From a virus: DNA of 35,077 nucleotides. This document shows positions 1 through 7,393 of the stretch, one piece after another. The position numbers and the translations under genes are program-made. The stretch is from positions 1 to 35,077 of IMG/VR virus record IMGVR_UViG_3300026519_000037, one strand, 5' to 3'. The stretch's first letter is position 1. Every line of letters starts with the position of its first letter. The notes beneath the pieces were generated by a model. It saw nothing but the letters and a program-made list of their open reading frames with translations. It had not been told where the DNA came from and made no database searches.

Positions 1-2
1 CC

Positions 3-122
3 CAAGGAACAAATGGCGATCCGGTGCGAATGGAAACGGCGGTTAGCAAATTCGAAACGCTGGCCCTGATGGCAATTGCAACTTGGCTTAAAGAAGCGCG
101 CGAGAAAGGAGCGCCTGAATGA
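3..122 (+). CDS. C-terminal end of an unidentified phage protein (partial)
   Basis: An open frame enters from the left edge and ends at TGA 120-122. It overlaps the next gene's ATG at 119 in an ATGA junction, which is the usual spacing in this late operon. The 39 visible residues end in a helical-looking segment (ALMAIATWLKEAREKGAPE). That is too little to assign a family. Its tight coupling to a small membrane protein makes it part of the same transcript. It is unlikely to be the terminase, since no recognisable terminase motif is present, but only the tail end is visible. Confidence 0.5.
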   Translation, partial: QGTNGDPVRMETAVSKFETLALMAIATWLKEAREKGAPE

Positions 123-337
123 AACAATTCTGGAAGTCTAAAACCATCTGGGGGCTGGCGATGATGATGCTTTCAAGCTTCCCAGATGCAACCGCGCCGA
201 TCTGGTATATGCTGCTCGATGCTGGAGTGCCGGGTGAATTGGTGGCGCGCGGGCAGATCGTGGCGTATCTAATTGGCTTTTTCTTGGCGGCCTATGGCAG
301 GGCCGTGGCAGATAAGCCGCTGGGGGTGAAGGAATGA
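119..337 (+). CDS. Small membrane protein, holin-like
   Basis: This 72-residue protein has a basic N terminus (KQFWKSKTIWG) and two hydrophobic stretches, at about residues 11-33 and 44-60, separated by a short charged turn. It ends in a hydrophilic tail. The 'KSKTIWG' opening followed by hydrophobic segments is common in small phage proteins annotated as holins or holin-like. The gene overlaps both neighbours by ATGA junctions (119 and 334). The main lysis cassette lies far downstream near 23.2-24.7 kb with its own holin candidate, so a lysis role here is only one option. A virion-assembly or superinfection role is equally possible. The membrane location is well supported; the function is not. 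Confidence 0.6.
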   Translation: MKQFWKSKTIWGLAMMMLSSFPDATAPIWYMLLDAGVPGELVARGQIVAYLIGFFLAAYGRAVADKPLGVKE

Positions 338-612
338 GAACCGGAAGCGGTAAAAGCTGGTTCCAATGGGCAGCACCTCCTCATAAATTCCGCCCCGAAA
401 CTTCGGAGGAGGATTGGGAGGACAACTACATTTCCAACGGGATGGCATGGTGCGCGTCCCAGTTGGGGCTTTGCAAACGGGAACAGCAGCGCTCTTCGCG
501 TCTTGCTGATTATTTTTGGGTTCAATGCGCCTGCTGCCTCTTCTTCCGAGGTCTGAGCCTAGGGGTTATCCTAGGGCTTGCAGCAGGCTTTCTGATAGGT
601 TCACTACTCTAA
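334..612 (+). CDS. Small hypothetical protein with C-terminal membrane segment
   Basis: This 92-residue protein starts at ATG 334, overlapping the previous stop in ATGA. The N-terminal half is acidic and aromatic (PETSEEDWEDNY). The C-terminal third is a strongly hydrophobic segment of about 25 residues containing GVILGLAAGFLIGSLL and ending at the stop, preceded by a Cys pair (CACC). This looks like a tail-anchored membrane protein. The sequence matches no family I recognise. It lies between the holin-like gene and the portal, so a role in lysis timing or host-membrane interaction is possible but not shown. Confidence 0.55.
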   Translation: MRTGSGKSWFQWAAPPHKFRPETSEEDWEDNYISNGMAWCASQLGLCKREQQRSSRLADYFWVQCACCLFFRGLSLGVILGLAAGFLIGSLL

Positions 613-628
613 GGAGGACAAAATGGGA

Positions 629-802
629 TGTGGATGTGGAAAGCGCGCCACGACGCGCCGGGCCGGGCAGCAGGTAACGCGGAGTGCTCCGCAGGATAAG
701 GTGGGCACGGCTACTAGCCGAGTTCAAATGGCGAAGCTCTACCAGAGCGGAAACATCAAGCCGCCATCGTGGCCGGTTGTCACTAAGCGGCGGACTGTCT
801 GA
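629..802 (+). CDS. Small basic ORF before the portal gene, possibly frame-disrupted
   Basis: A strong Shine-Dalgarno (AAGGAGG, 612-618) is best placed for the ATG at 624. That frame opens MGCGCGKRATTR but stops after 17 codons (TAA at 675-677). The frame that stays open to TGA 800-802 can start at ATG 629 and ends with residues including SGNIKPPSWPVV. This stop overlaps the portal ATG in TGATG. Joining the two frames needs a -1 shift, or one extra base near 660, and would give a 59-residue protein starting MGCGCGKR. Whether this is a sequencing indel, a genuine frameshift or use of ATG 629 cannot be decided here. No function is recognised. Confidence 0.4.
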   Translation, partial: CGCGKRATTRRAGQQVTRSAPQDKVGTATSRVQMAKLYQSGNIKPPSWPVVTKRRTV

Positions 803-2061
803 TGAAATTGCCGTTCTTTAAGGCAGCCCCAAAAAGATCGGCAGGTGTAGCTCCAAAGCAGGATATTCTTTACCTCAACAACGGGTCCGCTGTTGGGGTG
901 GTGAAGTGGTCGGACAGCATAGCCGCCCAAGCGGCAATGTCGCACCCAATTGTCTACCGCGCGCTCGACAAGCTGGCAAGCAGCGTTCAGCAAGTCAAGT
1001 GGCGTGTCCAGCCGGTTGTTGGTTCCGATAAGCGCGTGCTAGTTGCAGCCGCAAAGAAAATACAAGACCTGCTTGATTACCCGAACAACGAAATGACCCC
1101 CGGGATGCTGCGGTATTGGATGGCCCTAAATTACGCGTCCTATGGGCGTGTCACTTTTAAGGTTGGCCATAGCACCCGCAAGACACCGAACGCCATTTAC
1201 CCGCTGCAAGTCGATAAAGTGAGGGCGGTTGTTAATGACCGAGGCGCTGTCGATTATTACACTTACGGTAGCGGCCCGGCGGCCCAGCGCATCGTGTCGC
1301 GGACAGCTTGGCGCAGCGGGCAAGGATCCGACGGCTTTGCCGATCAGATTTGGAAGCCAGCTTATCGTGGTCATCAAGGAGAAACTGCGCCTAACAGCCC
1401 TCTGAGGTCGATTGGTTTGCCGGCCGAAGTTATCAAGGCCCTGCTCCTGCGGGCGCTGCAGACAGCCAACGGGCAGCCCAATGTCCGGTACATGGTCACC
1501 TGTAGCCGCACCCTTACATCAAAGCAGATGCAGGCTATCGCCGACCACCTGAACAGGGACCACGGCCCCATGGGTCCAGAGGGCGGTAAGGTGCCCATCC
1601 TGCAGAATGCGGCAGATGTTGAAATCCACAAACTCGACAACGACCTGAGTGATATCCACAGCAAGATGCCATCGGATGACATGGCACGGCTGATCTTCGG
1701 GGCCTTTGGCATTCCAATCGCACTTGCTGGCATGGGGGCGGCGGACGCCGCGAAATTCACTGGCAACTTCGACGCCAGCCGCCTGTCCTTCTGGGAAGAT
1801 GCGGTTATCCCAATGTATGTCGAGCCGCTGTTCCAGGGCCTTACGCGGGCCATCTGCCCGCCAGGACTTGAAATCGTGCCGGATTACAACTCTATCCCAG
1901 CTCTTGCGGCGGGCAGGGTTGCGGCCATGAAGGAAATCAACGGGGTTTCCTTCTTGACAACAAACGAGAAGCGCGAAAGGTTTGGGTACGACCCCACCTC
2001 GGAGCTCCCGACAACCTTCGCTTTCCAAGCTCAGGAGACAAATAATGGCTCAGGTCTATAG
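802..2061 (+). CDS. Portal protein (HK97-type)
   Basis: This 419-residue protein fits the HK97-type phage portal family in length and sequence. It has the N-terminal 'HPIVYRALDKLASSVQQVKWRV' type of segment, central helical regions and the 'FGIPIALAG' and 'NFDASRLSFWEDAVIP' stretches, which resemble portal core motifs. The portal forms the dodecameric ring at the capsid vertex through which DNA is packaged and ejected and to which the connector binds. The gene starts at ATG 802, overlapping the previous stop. It is followed directly by protease and capsid genes, the standard HK97-like order. Its 3' end overlaps the protease start by 17 bases. The terminase that would dock on it is not in the window. 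Confidence 0.9.
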   Translation: MKLPFFKAAPKRSAGVAPKQDILYLNNGSAVGVVKWSDSIAAQAAMSHPIVYRALDKLASSVQQVKWRVQPVVGSDKRVLVAAAKKIQDLLDYPNNEMTPGMLRYWMALNYASYGRVTFKVGHSTRKTPNAIYPLQVDKVRAVVNDRGAVDYYTYGSGPAAQRIVSRTAWRSGQGSDGFADQIWKPAYRGHQGETAPNSPLRSIGLPAEVIKALLLRALQTANGQPNVRYMVTCSRTLTSKQMQAIADHLNRDHGPMGPEGGKVPILQNAADVEIHKLDNDLSDIHSKMPSDDMARLIFGAFGIPIALAGMGAADAAKFTGNFDASRLSFWEDAVIPMYVEPLFQGLTRAICPPGLEIVPDYNSIPALAAGRVAAMKEINGVSFLTTNEKRERFGYDPTSELPTTFAFQAQETNNGSGL

Positions 2062-2854
2062 CAACCGTTGGGTCCTAAAAGAGAGGCCTTCCGCCGGTTC
2101 CGGCGCGGTCTGCAACACCACCTTCACGCCTGCAAGCAAGAAGGAGCTGAAGGCGCTTGGGGACGACCTGCCTGCCGGCTACGTCGCAGGTTGGGCCAGC
2201 ACCAAGGATTTGGACCATAGCCGCCACGTTGTTATGCCGGGGGCCTTTGATGAGAGTATTGAGCGGAAAGGGCTGACAGGCCCCAACGGCGTCAAGCTGC
2301 TGATTTCTCACAAGCCTGACAGACCGGCGGGCGTCATTAAGGTGCTGGAGACGCGGGGCGACCGCCTTTGGATCGAGGCCGAGCTGAACCTCCGGATTTC
2401 CTATGTTCGGGATATGTACGAGGCTGCAATGCTTGTCGGTGGGTTCAGCTTCTCTGTCGGGTTCCTGCTGGATGAGTTTGTTTGGAAAGAGGAAGAAAAT
2501 TACCTCCAAATTCTCAAGGCAGACCTTTTCGAGATTAGTATTGTCACCATGCCCGATAACGAAAACTCCGGCATGACGTTCATCAAGGAGGCCGCCGGGT
2601 TGGCTGCCCCTCAAGCTCCCCGTCTGGATACGGGCTCTTTCGGCAGCCTTGCCGAATTCGAAAAGGCGCTGGTCGCCGCCGGTTTCGCCAGGAGTCGCAA
2701 TCACGCTTCGCAAATTGTGAAAGCTGTGAAGCGGAATGCGGAGCTCTTTCAGCCGGCCCCGGTGGCCGATGATCTCGCTACGAAACGTGTTAAGGGTGCA
2801 CTCGCCGATCTGCGTGGCATCCTGAAGAATCTCAAAGGAGAAGACAATGACTGA
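2045..2854 (+). CDS. Prohead (capsid maturation) serine protease, HK97 family
   Basis: I place the start at ATG 2045 because AGGAG lies 7 bases upstream (2033-2037). The longer frame from 1982 would run well inside the portal gene. The 269-residue product carries the U35/HK97 prohead protease signature: GYVAGWASTKDLDHS near residues 46-59, His89 in LLISHKPDRPAG, the serine motif GGFSFSVGF (Ser137 likely catalytic) and an acidic residue in DLFEISIVTMP (Glu163). It would cleave the scaffold-like delta domain from the capsid protein inside the prohead. The C-terminal 80 residues hold a charged helical segment (SLAEFEKALVAAGFARSR) seen in longer members. The gene overlaps the capsid start by 8 bases. 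Confidence 0.92.
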   Translation: MAQVYSNRWVLKERPSAGSGAVCNTTFTPASKKELKALGDDLPAGYVAGWASTKDLDHSRHVVMPGAFDESIERKGLTGPNGVKLLISHKPDRPAGVIKVLETRGDRLWIEAELNLRISYVRDMYEAAMLVGGFSFSVGFLLDEFVWKEEENYLQILKADLFEISIVTMPDNENSGMTFIKEAAGLAAPQAPRLDTGSFGSLAEFEKALVAAGFARSRNHASQIVKAVKRNAELFQPAPVADDLATKRVKGALADLRGILKNLKGEDND

Positions 2855-4280
2855 TCGCAAGAAATATTACGCCGGTATGGCGATTTTCAAGGATCGCGAC
2901 GGCGACGCCCGCCAGCGCGATACCGGGCTCGAGGCAATGTCGGCTGACCTGTCCGATGCTGTGGACCTGCTGAAAAAGAGCCAGAAAGAATACAAGGACA
3001 CTGTCCGGACGATGAAGGCTCTCCAGGACAAAGTCGACAAGCATGGAAAGCTGGACAGCGAGACGCAGGAGCTGCTGAAAAAGCAGGCCGATACCCTCAC
3101 GGAGGCCATGTCCCTTGCTCAGGGCGCACAGGAAGCTGTTGATATCCTGCAAAAGCAGATGTCCAGCCCGATTTACGCGGGCGGTTCCGACCTTGTCGAA
3201 AAGGACATCGAAAACGCAATTGAACTGCAACGCCGCGCCTTCTTGGCAAAAGGGATGCGCGATCCGCAGGATTTCCGGCCGGACATGGATAACCTCGTGA
3301 ACCCAGCCGATTACCGCAGCGCTGTACGCAAGTGGCTGACTGTTGGTATCGAGAGCCGGGAGGCCGTTCGCAACTCCTTTACCCCCGAAGAGCGCAAGGC
3401 TTTCGATGCGGCCAGCCTGGACAGCGGGTTCTTTAGCCCGGAACTGCTGGGGATTGAAGTCGACTGCGAAGTCGAGTGCGCCTCAATGCTGGACCTGTAC
3501 GATAGCGTGAATGTTTCGCGTTCCAACTTTATGTTCCCCCACGTCGAGTCGTACGGCGATATCGGCTCCTTCCACGGCGGCGGCACCTGCGATTCCGAAA
3601 TGGGTCCTGAAGGCAATATCAGCTGGAAACACGGTCAGACGTACGATTTCCGGGCAGCCTATTGCTTTAACCAAGATACGCTCCGCGAAGCGAATTACGA
3701 CCTGATGGGCTTTATGATCCGCTCGCTGGACCGCTCCTTCCGGATCAACCGCAACCGCGTGATGATCACCGGCGACGGCATCAACGAGCCGACGGGCTGG
3801 CTGACGGCCGACAAGTTTGCCAAGGTTAGCGCGCCGACCCCGAACCCGGACCACCGCGCGCTCCGGCAGTTCCTGGCCAGCTCGCCGGTCGAGTACGGGC
3901 CGGTGCAGGCTGTCATGCACCAGAACACCTTTGCCTATTTCGCCAGCATGGTGGACAGCACTGGCCGCTTCCTGTTCGGTGACGGCATGATGGGCTTTGG
4001 CCCCGACGAAGTGATGGATCGTATCCGCATTTCCAACTGCCTGCCCGACCCGACCGCTGGCGGCACCCGCGGAAGCGCAGTTTCGCCCTTCGTGACCGAC
4101 GACTTTGTGATGGCCGCAGGAGTGTGGGAACGCGCCTATACCACTGTGTCGCACCGCCCGCTGTTCCTGGAGCAGTATATCGGAGGGTCTACCGCGTGGT
4201 GTGTCTCTTATCAGGGCGGCGCAAAACTCGGCGGCTTCGTAAGCTGCGCCCCGGCGGCCCGCACCCTCCGCGCCGGTTAA
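2847..4280 (+). CDS. Major capsid protein, HK97 fold
   Basis: This 477-residue protein follows the protease gene and has the layout of HK97-type capsid precursors. Residues about 25-110 are a charged, heptad-rich coiled coil (delta or scaffold-like domain, e.g. AVDLLKKSQKEYKDTVRTM). A capsid domain follows from about residue 120 to the end. The segment GFFSPELLGIEV and the C-terminal FVTDDFVMAAGVWERAYTT region resemble the family. The protease upstream would remove the N-terminal domain during maturation. Several cysteines sit in the capsid domain (VDCEVECAS, GGTCDSEMG), which is unusual but matches the Cys-rich trend in this phage's virion proteins. AAAGGAG lies just before the start. Confidence 0.93.
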   Translation: MTDRKKYYAGMAIFKDRDGDARQRDTGLEAMSADLSDAVDLLKKSQKEYKDTVRTMKALQDKVDKHGKLDSETQELLKKQADTLTEAMSLAQGAQEAVDILQKQMSSPIYAGGSDLVEKDIENAIELQRRAFLAKGMRDPQDFRPDMDNLVNPADYRSAVRKWLTVGIESREAVRNSFTPEERKAFDAASLDSGFFSPELLGIEVDCEVECASMLDLYDSVNVSRSNFMFPHVESYGDIGSFHGGGTCDSEMGPEGNISWKHGQTYDFRAAYCFNQDTLREANYDLMGFMIRSLDRSFRINRNRVMITGDGINEPTGWLTADKFAKVSAPTPNPDHRALRQFLASSPVEYGPVQAVMHQNTFAYFASMVDSTGRFLFGDGMMGFGPDEVMDRIRISNCLPDPTAGGTRGSAVSPFVTDDFVMAAGVWERAYTTVSHRPLFLEQYIGGSTAWCVSYQGGAKLGGFVSCAPAARTLRAG

Positions 4281-4300
4281 CCTAACAGAAAGGAATCGAG

Positions 4301-4702
4301 ATGACTAACACAAACGTGGGGATCCAATCCCCCGGCGTCTTGGCGTGGGACGGCCTTAATGCTTACGCGCACTCGCTGGTCGAATACACCAACTTCGGCT
4401 GGGTGTTTGAGATCGTGAACACGCTGATCGGGCCGACGGTGTTTACCGTGCAGTCGGCCCCGCCCAGCGCGGCAGACCCATGCGTTCCTGGTATCTTTAC
4501 GGATGTCGACGAAATTCCGACGTGTAGCTTTGTGGGCACACCCGGTGTTGCGACTATCACGCTCGATGCTGGTACGCCGGCCAAAACACTGTGCGCCGCT
4601 ACCCTTGTTCGCATTCCCGACAAGTTCGTACGACTTGTGCCGGTTTCTGGCAACACCGCCGATGTCCGCGCGGTACTTGTGCGGACAGGTCCCAAGCTGT
4701 AA
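4301..4702 (+). CDS. Probable capsid accessory/decoration protein
   Basis: This 133-residue protein is encoded 20 bases after the capsid gene, with AAAGGAA before its ATG. The sequence looks all-beta: short alternating hydrophobic strands, many Val, Thr, Gly and Pro, and no helix-rich stretch or membrane segment. It has four cysteines. I do not recognise a family. Decoration and head-fibre proteins are usually encoded directly downstream of the capsid gene, so a capsid surface role is the best inference from position and composition. Confidence 0.6.
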   Translation: MTNTNVGIQSPGVLAWDGLNAYAHSLVEYTNFGWVFEIVNTLIGPTVFTVQSAPPSAADPCVPGIFTDVDEIPTCSFVGTPGVATITLDAGTPAKTLCAATLVRIPDKFVRLVPVSGNTADVRAVLVRTGPKL

Positions 4703-4708
4703 CGAACG

Positions 4709-5137
4709 ATGAGGAAGTGTATAGCAGGACCAGTGAAAGTGCGCGCAGGCCGAACCGTGCACTTTCACCTCGAATTGACAAAGGAGGTGCCAGCCGCCTT
4801 TGTCCAGGTGTTCTCTGGCGTGACAAGAAAGGACGGGGCTCCGTACATCCCACCGGATAAACTAGCCCTCCGGCGTAAAGACAAGCGCCCGTTGTTTGTG
4901 GAGCCGCTAGTGGCCCGCCTCCACAAGGACAGAAACCCAACTGCCACCATCGAAGTAACGACGTCGGAAACACTCTATTTCACCCTTCAGCAAGAAGTAG
5001 ACCTTACCGACAGCCCAAAAATCAGAGGATATATCTATGTCAAAGGCACCCCCAAAGAAATCTTATTTGACACGCCGTTCCGATGGCTTCGTCGAAACAT
5101 CCGAAGGATTAGTTCTTATTGGGATGCTTCGGCTTAG
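4709..5137 (+). CDS. Hypothetical head-region protein
   Basis: This 142-residue protein starts 7 bases after the previous stop. It is beta-rich with many basic residues (VKVRAGRTVHFHLELTKEV; LALRRKDKRPLFVEPLV). No family is recognised. Its last 34 codons overlap the first 34 codons of the next gene by 101 bases in another frame, much more than any other overlap in this operon. The C-terminal part (FRWLRRNIRRISSYW) may therefore be a by-product of a lost stop codon. Position suggests a role in head assembly or decoration. Confidence 0.55.
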   Translation: MRKCIAGPVKVRAGRTVHFHLELTKEVPAAFVQVFSGVTRKDGAPYIPPDKLALRRKDKRPLFVEPLVARLHKDRNPTATIEVTTSETLYFTLQQEVDLTDSPKIRGYIYVKGTPKEILFDTPFRWLRRNIRRISSYWDASA

Positions 5138-5453
5138 CGGGACCGTTGACGGAACAAACTTTTTTGAATTCAAGCCACACTACACCGCCGACGTTGTGCG
5201 TGTGGAATGGTCGGCTGCGCAGGGGGAGCTCTGTCTCCTCCCGCAGGATATTGCGGATGCGCTTTTGACACGCGGTTACGCCCGCCAATGCACCGAAGAG
5301 GAAGCCGCCGGTGTGGCGGCGGCTTTGGAAGCCGCCGCGAACACGGACACCAAACAGCCTGCGGGCGATCCGCCGGCTGAGAACGCTGCCGGTAAGAAAC
5401 AGGCGGCTAAACCTGCGGCCCCCGCCGCTCCTAAGAAAGGAACTTCCCGATGA
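5037..5453 (+). CDS. Hypothetical head-region protein with Ala/Pro/Lys tail
   Basis: This 138-residue protein starts at ATG 5037 with AGAGGA 7 bases upstream. A later in-frame ATG at 5121 would nearly abolish the long overlap with the previous gene but lacks a clear ribosome site. The N-terminal 90 residues look folded (FKPHYTADVVRVEWSA, ELCLLPQDIADALLTRGYA). The last 45 are low complexity, rich in Ala, Pro and Lys, and probably disordered. Its stop overlaps the next small gene in ATGA. No family is recognised. Small proteins of this kind between capsid and connector genes are often minor head proteins. Confidence 0.6.
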   Translation: MSKAPPKKSYLTRRSDGFVETSEGLVLIGMLRLSGTVDGTNFFEFKPHYTADVVRVEWSAAQGELCLLPQDIADALLTRGYARQCTEEEAAGVAAALEAAANTDTKQPAGDPPAENAAGKKQAAKPAAPAAPKKGTSR

Positions 5454-5536
5454 AAAAGAAAACCTGCAAGGCCCCCTGCGGCCAGATTCCGGCGCCGGTT
5501 GTGATTGTACCGGCTCCTTGCTTCACCTGCCCCTAA
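5450..5536 (+). CDS. 28-residue Cys/Pro-rich peptide
   Basis: A short ORF opens at ATG 5450, overlapping the previous TGA in ATGA, and ends at TAA 5534-5536. The product begins MKKKTCKAPCG and ends with PAPCFTCP. It has two spaced cysteine pairs (C6/C10 and C24/C27) flanking a hydrophobic Pro-Val core, a layout that could bind a metal or form disulfides. It is immediately followed by a GC-rich hairpin. Translational coupling to the upstream gene makes expression likely. No function is known to me. Confidence 0.4.
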   Translation: MKKKTCKAPCGQIPAPVVIVPAPCFTCP

Positions 5537-5545
5537 GGGCTTTCT

Positions 5546-5568
5546 GCGGGCGGGGCACCCCCGCCCGC
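5546..5568 (+). terminator. GC-rich hairpin in the head-gene operon
   Basis: A perfect 10-bp inverted repeat (GCGGGCGGGG / CCCCGCCCGC) closes a 3-base loop in the 66-base gap between the 28-residue peptide and the Ig-domain protein. No U tract follows, so it is not a canonical intrinsic terminator. It could attenuate transcription or protect an mRNA 3' end, lowering expression of genes downstream of the abundant capsid products. Confidence 0.45.
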
Positions 5569-5602
5569 CACCTGTTCGGCCTTAATGCTATGTGGAGGCA
5601 CT

Positions 5603-6334
5603 ATGATTTACTTTTATGCGGACTCGAGGGATGGTGTTGCGGGCGCGGGCAGTCTGTGCGGCTGCTGCGATACCGTAAACTTGCGCCCCGGGGAGGCCAA
5701 CGCCATTCGTCTGAACTACGCGGCTTGGGCGCTACCGCTCGAAGCTGAATTGGAGCCGACACTGGAGTTCTATCTGGAGCCGGACACCACCGGCTGCTCC
5801 ACTGCCTCCATCAGCGGCTTTCAGCCTCCGTACAACACAAATTACACCCTAGCCACCCCGGCGGGCACCCTGCTGTCTATGGACTTTTCCGTAAACGAGC
5901 AACCTGTCGGGAACGCCTTCACTTACCGCATTCTGCCGCTCTCCGGCCCCGCCCACGGCACGGTTGCCCAGACTGGTACGTCCGGCGACCCTACCTTCGA
6001 CTACAGCCCGCAAGCGGGCTTCCAGGGCTACGATTACTTCAGCTATGAGATGACGGATGCCCAAGGACGATCTGTTATCCGCCATGTCCGGGTTTCGGTT
6101 GGTGTCCATAACGCCATCCCAACCCCCGAAAAGATGGCTCTCGAGCCGTTCGTGGCCAGCACAGCTATCAGCCTGAACGGGGAAATGTTTGAGGTGATTA
6201 TTCCGATTTACATGCCCACAAATATTCGGGCCTGCGAAAAATTCAAGCTGACAATTCGGCAATCGGCCACGGCTTGCGAGGGGGCCGTATACCAGCATCT
6301 GTCCTGCTTCGACATCCGCCCGATTGGGTGCTGA
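5603..6334 (+). CDS. Head-region protein with Ig/cadherin-like domain
   Basis: The start is set at ATG 5603 because GGAGG (5594-5598) lies just before it; ATG 5585 has no ribosome site. The 243-residue product contains, at about residues 110-165, a bacterial Ig/cadherin-like (Big_9 type) repeat: SGPAHGTV, then FDYSPQAGFQGYDYFSYEMTD. Such domains decorate phage heads and tails and may bind host or environmental polysaccharides. The flanking N- and C-terminal regions are beta-rich and unassigned. The gene is followed at once by the head-tail connector gene, so a head accessory or fibre role is likely. Confidence 0.65.
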   Translation: MIYFYADSRDGVAGAGSLCGCCDTVNLRPGEANAIRLNYAAWALPLEAELEPTLEFYLEPDTTGCSTASISGFQPPYNTNYTLATPAGTLLSMDFSVNEQPVGNAFTYRILPLSGPAHGTVAQTGTSGDPTFDYSPQAGFQGYDYFSYEMTDAQGRSVIRHVRVSVGVHNAIPTPEKMALEPFVASTAISLNGEMFEVIIPIYMPTNIRACEKFKLTIRQSATACEGAVYQHLSCFDIRPIGC

Positions 6335-6335
6335 T

Positions 6336-6962
6336 ATGGCATGGCGGGAAGAAATTCTGCCCCTTAGCCTTGTCAGGGCGCATACCAAAACTGACGATAT
6401 TATGAGCGTCACGGACGAGCAGCTAACCCTGCTCCGGGACGCCGCCCTAAGCGCGGCGGAGGCGTACACAGGCCTACGCCTTGGTCCGGCCGAACAGGTA
6501 AGGGAGCCTGTGCGCCCGCCACCCTCGCGGGCAATGCCGCTGTATACGGAGCAGCCCAGCACCTATTTCCTGCACCGGACAGGCCACACGGTGGCCGGAC
6601 AGGAGGTCTTCTACTACGGCGCAGGGGTAGGCCGCCCTATACGGGTCCCGGCTACTGTGGGGGCGCGGGCGGTGCGCCTGCCTATGTTGCCTGCGCCGCT
6701 GACGCTTGGTTGCACAGATAACGGCGCAGAGGGGCATTTGATCTACCGGGCCGGCTTCAGCAGCCCAGAAGATGTCCCGGCGGCCATCCGCCTCGGTGCC
6801 CTCAAGTACATTGCGCATTCTATCGAGAACGCCGGGGACCACGTTATTGTCTACGGGAGTTCTGGTCGGGATACACCAGCCAATCAGGTATCCGCGTCTG
6901 ACCCGTCTTCGGCCAGCGGCGCCATCTCAATCTGGCGCTCAATCATGGAGGACGCGGTGTGA
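6336..6962 (+). CDS. Head-tail connector protein (gp6/adaptor-like)
   Basis: I choose ATG 6336, one base after the previous stop, over the TTG at 6324. The 208-residue product has the layout of HK97 gp6-type/phiE125 gp8-type head-tail connectors: N-terminal MAWREEILPLSL, then VTDEQLTLLRDAALSAAEAYTGLRL and a C-terminal helix VPAAIRLGALKYIAHS. These proteins form a ring under the portal and stabilise packaged DNA. It is coupled by GTGA to the head-closure gene, as expected. The N-terminal helical half and the beta-rich centre support the call. Confidence 0.75.
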   Translation: MAWREEILPLSLVRAHTKTDDIMSVTDEQLTLLRDAALSAAEAYTGLRLGPAEQVREPVRPPPSRAMPLYTEQPSTYFLHRTGHTVAGQEVFYYGAGVGRPIRVPATVGARAVRLPMLPAPLTLGCTDNGAEGHLIYRAGFSSPEDVPAAIRLGALKYIAHSIENAGDHVIVYGSSGRDTPANQVSASDPSSASGAISIWRSIMEDAV

Positions 6963-7393
6963 AGCTACAGATTGGTAAGCTGCGGCACAGAATTGTTCTT
7001 TGCTCCCAGAAATATGATGTAAAGAGCAAGGGCGAGCTGCTGGACGTTCGGGAAAGTGTTATCGAGTGCTGGGCTCAGATTCGGGAGCTGGCCCATACGA
7101 CATTTTCGGAGCATGGCGCGGCGGTGCTGGCCAACCGGGATGTCAGAACGCACTTCATCTACACCCGGTACTTTCCGCTACTGGACATCAGCGGCAAGGC
7201 CTACGTTTACGAAGAGCGAATGAAAAGCTCGCCACGCTGGTTCAAAGTTCTAAGTGTTGGGCAATCTGAAGTAAAAGGCAGCCCTTATTTCGTGTGGAGC
7301 TGCCGGATTGTAGGGCGGTCCGACAACGTGCAGGCGCCCGACAATAAGGTTACAGGCCCGGCCCAGAATATGCCACAAGGTGTCCAGATATGA
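6959..7393 (+). CDS. Head closure / head-tail joining protein (SPP1 gp16-like)
   Basis: This 144-residue protein starts with GTG at 6959, overlapping the previous stop. It begins with the family-typical IGKLRHRIVL and contains CWAQIRELAHTTFSEHGA, then VRTHFIYTRYFP. This pattern (GxLRHRI...W..I) marks the phage head-tail joining family that includes SPP1 gp16. The product would seal the portal channel after packaging and offer the surface for tail attachment. Its place between the connector and a gp10-like protein is the usual order. Confidence 0.8.
   Translation: MKLQIGKLRHRIVLCSQKYDVKSKGELLDVRESVIECWAQIRELAHTTFSEHGAAVLANRDVRTHFIYTRYFPLLDISGKAYVYEERMKSSPRWFKVLSVGQSEVKGSPYFVWSCRIVGRSDNVQAPDNKVTGPAQNMPQGVQI

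Noticed and set aside
2075-2860. A 261-residue minus-strand frame
   Set aside because: It is antisense to the prohead protease, which has clear catalytic motifs on the plus strand; no coupling to any leftward gene.
3483-4154. A 223-residue minus-strand frame opposite the capsid gene
   Set aside because: The plus strand encodes the major capsid protein; the antisense frame is His/Ala/Gly-rich, without ribosome site or neighbours.
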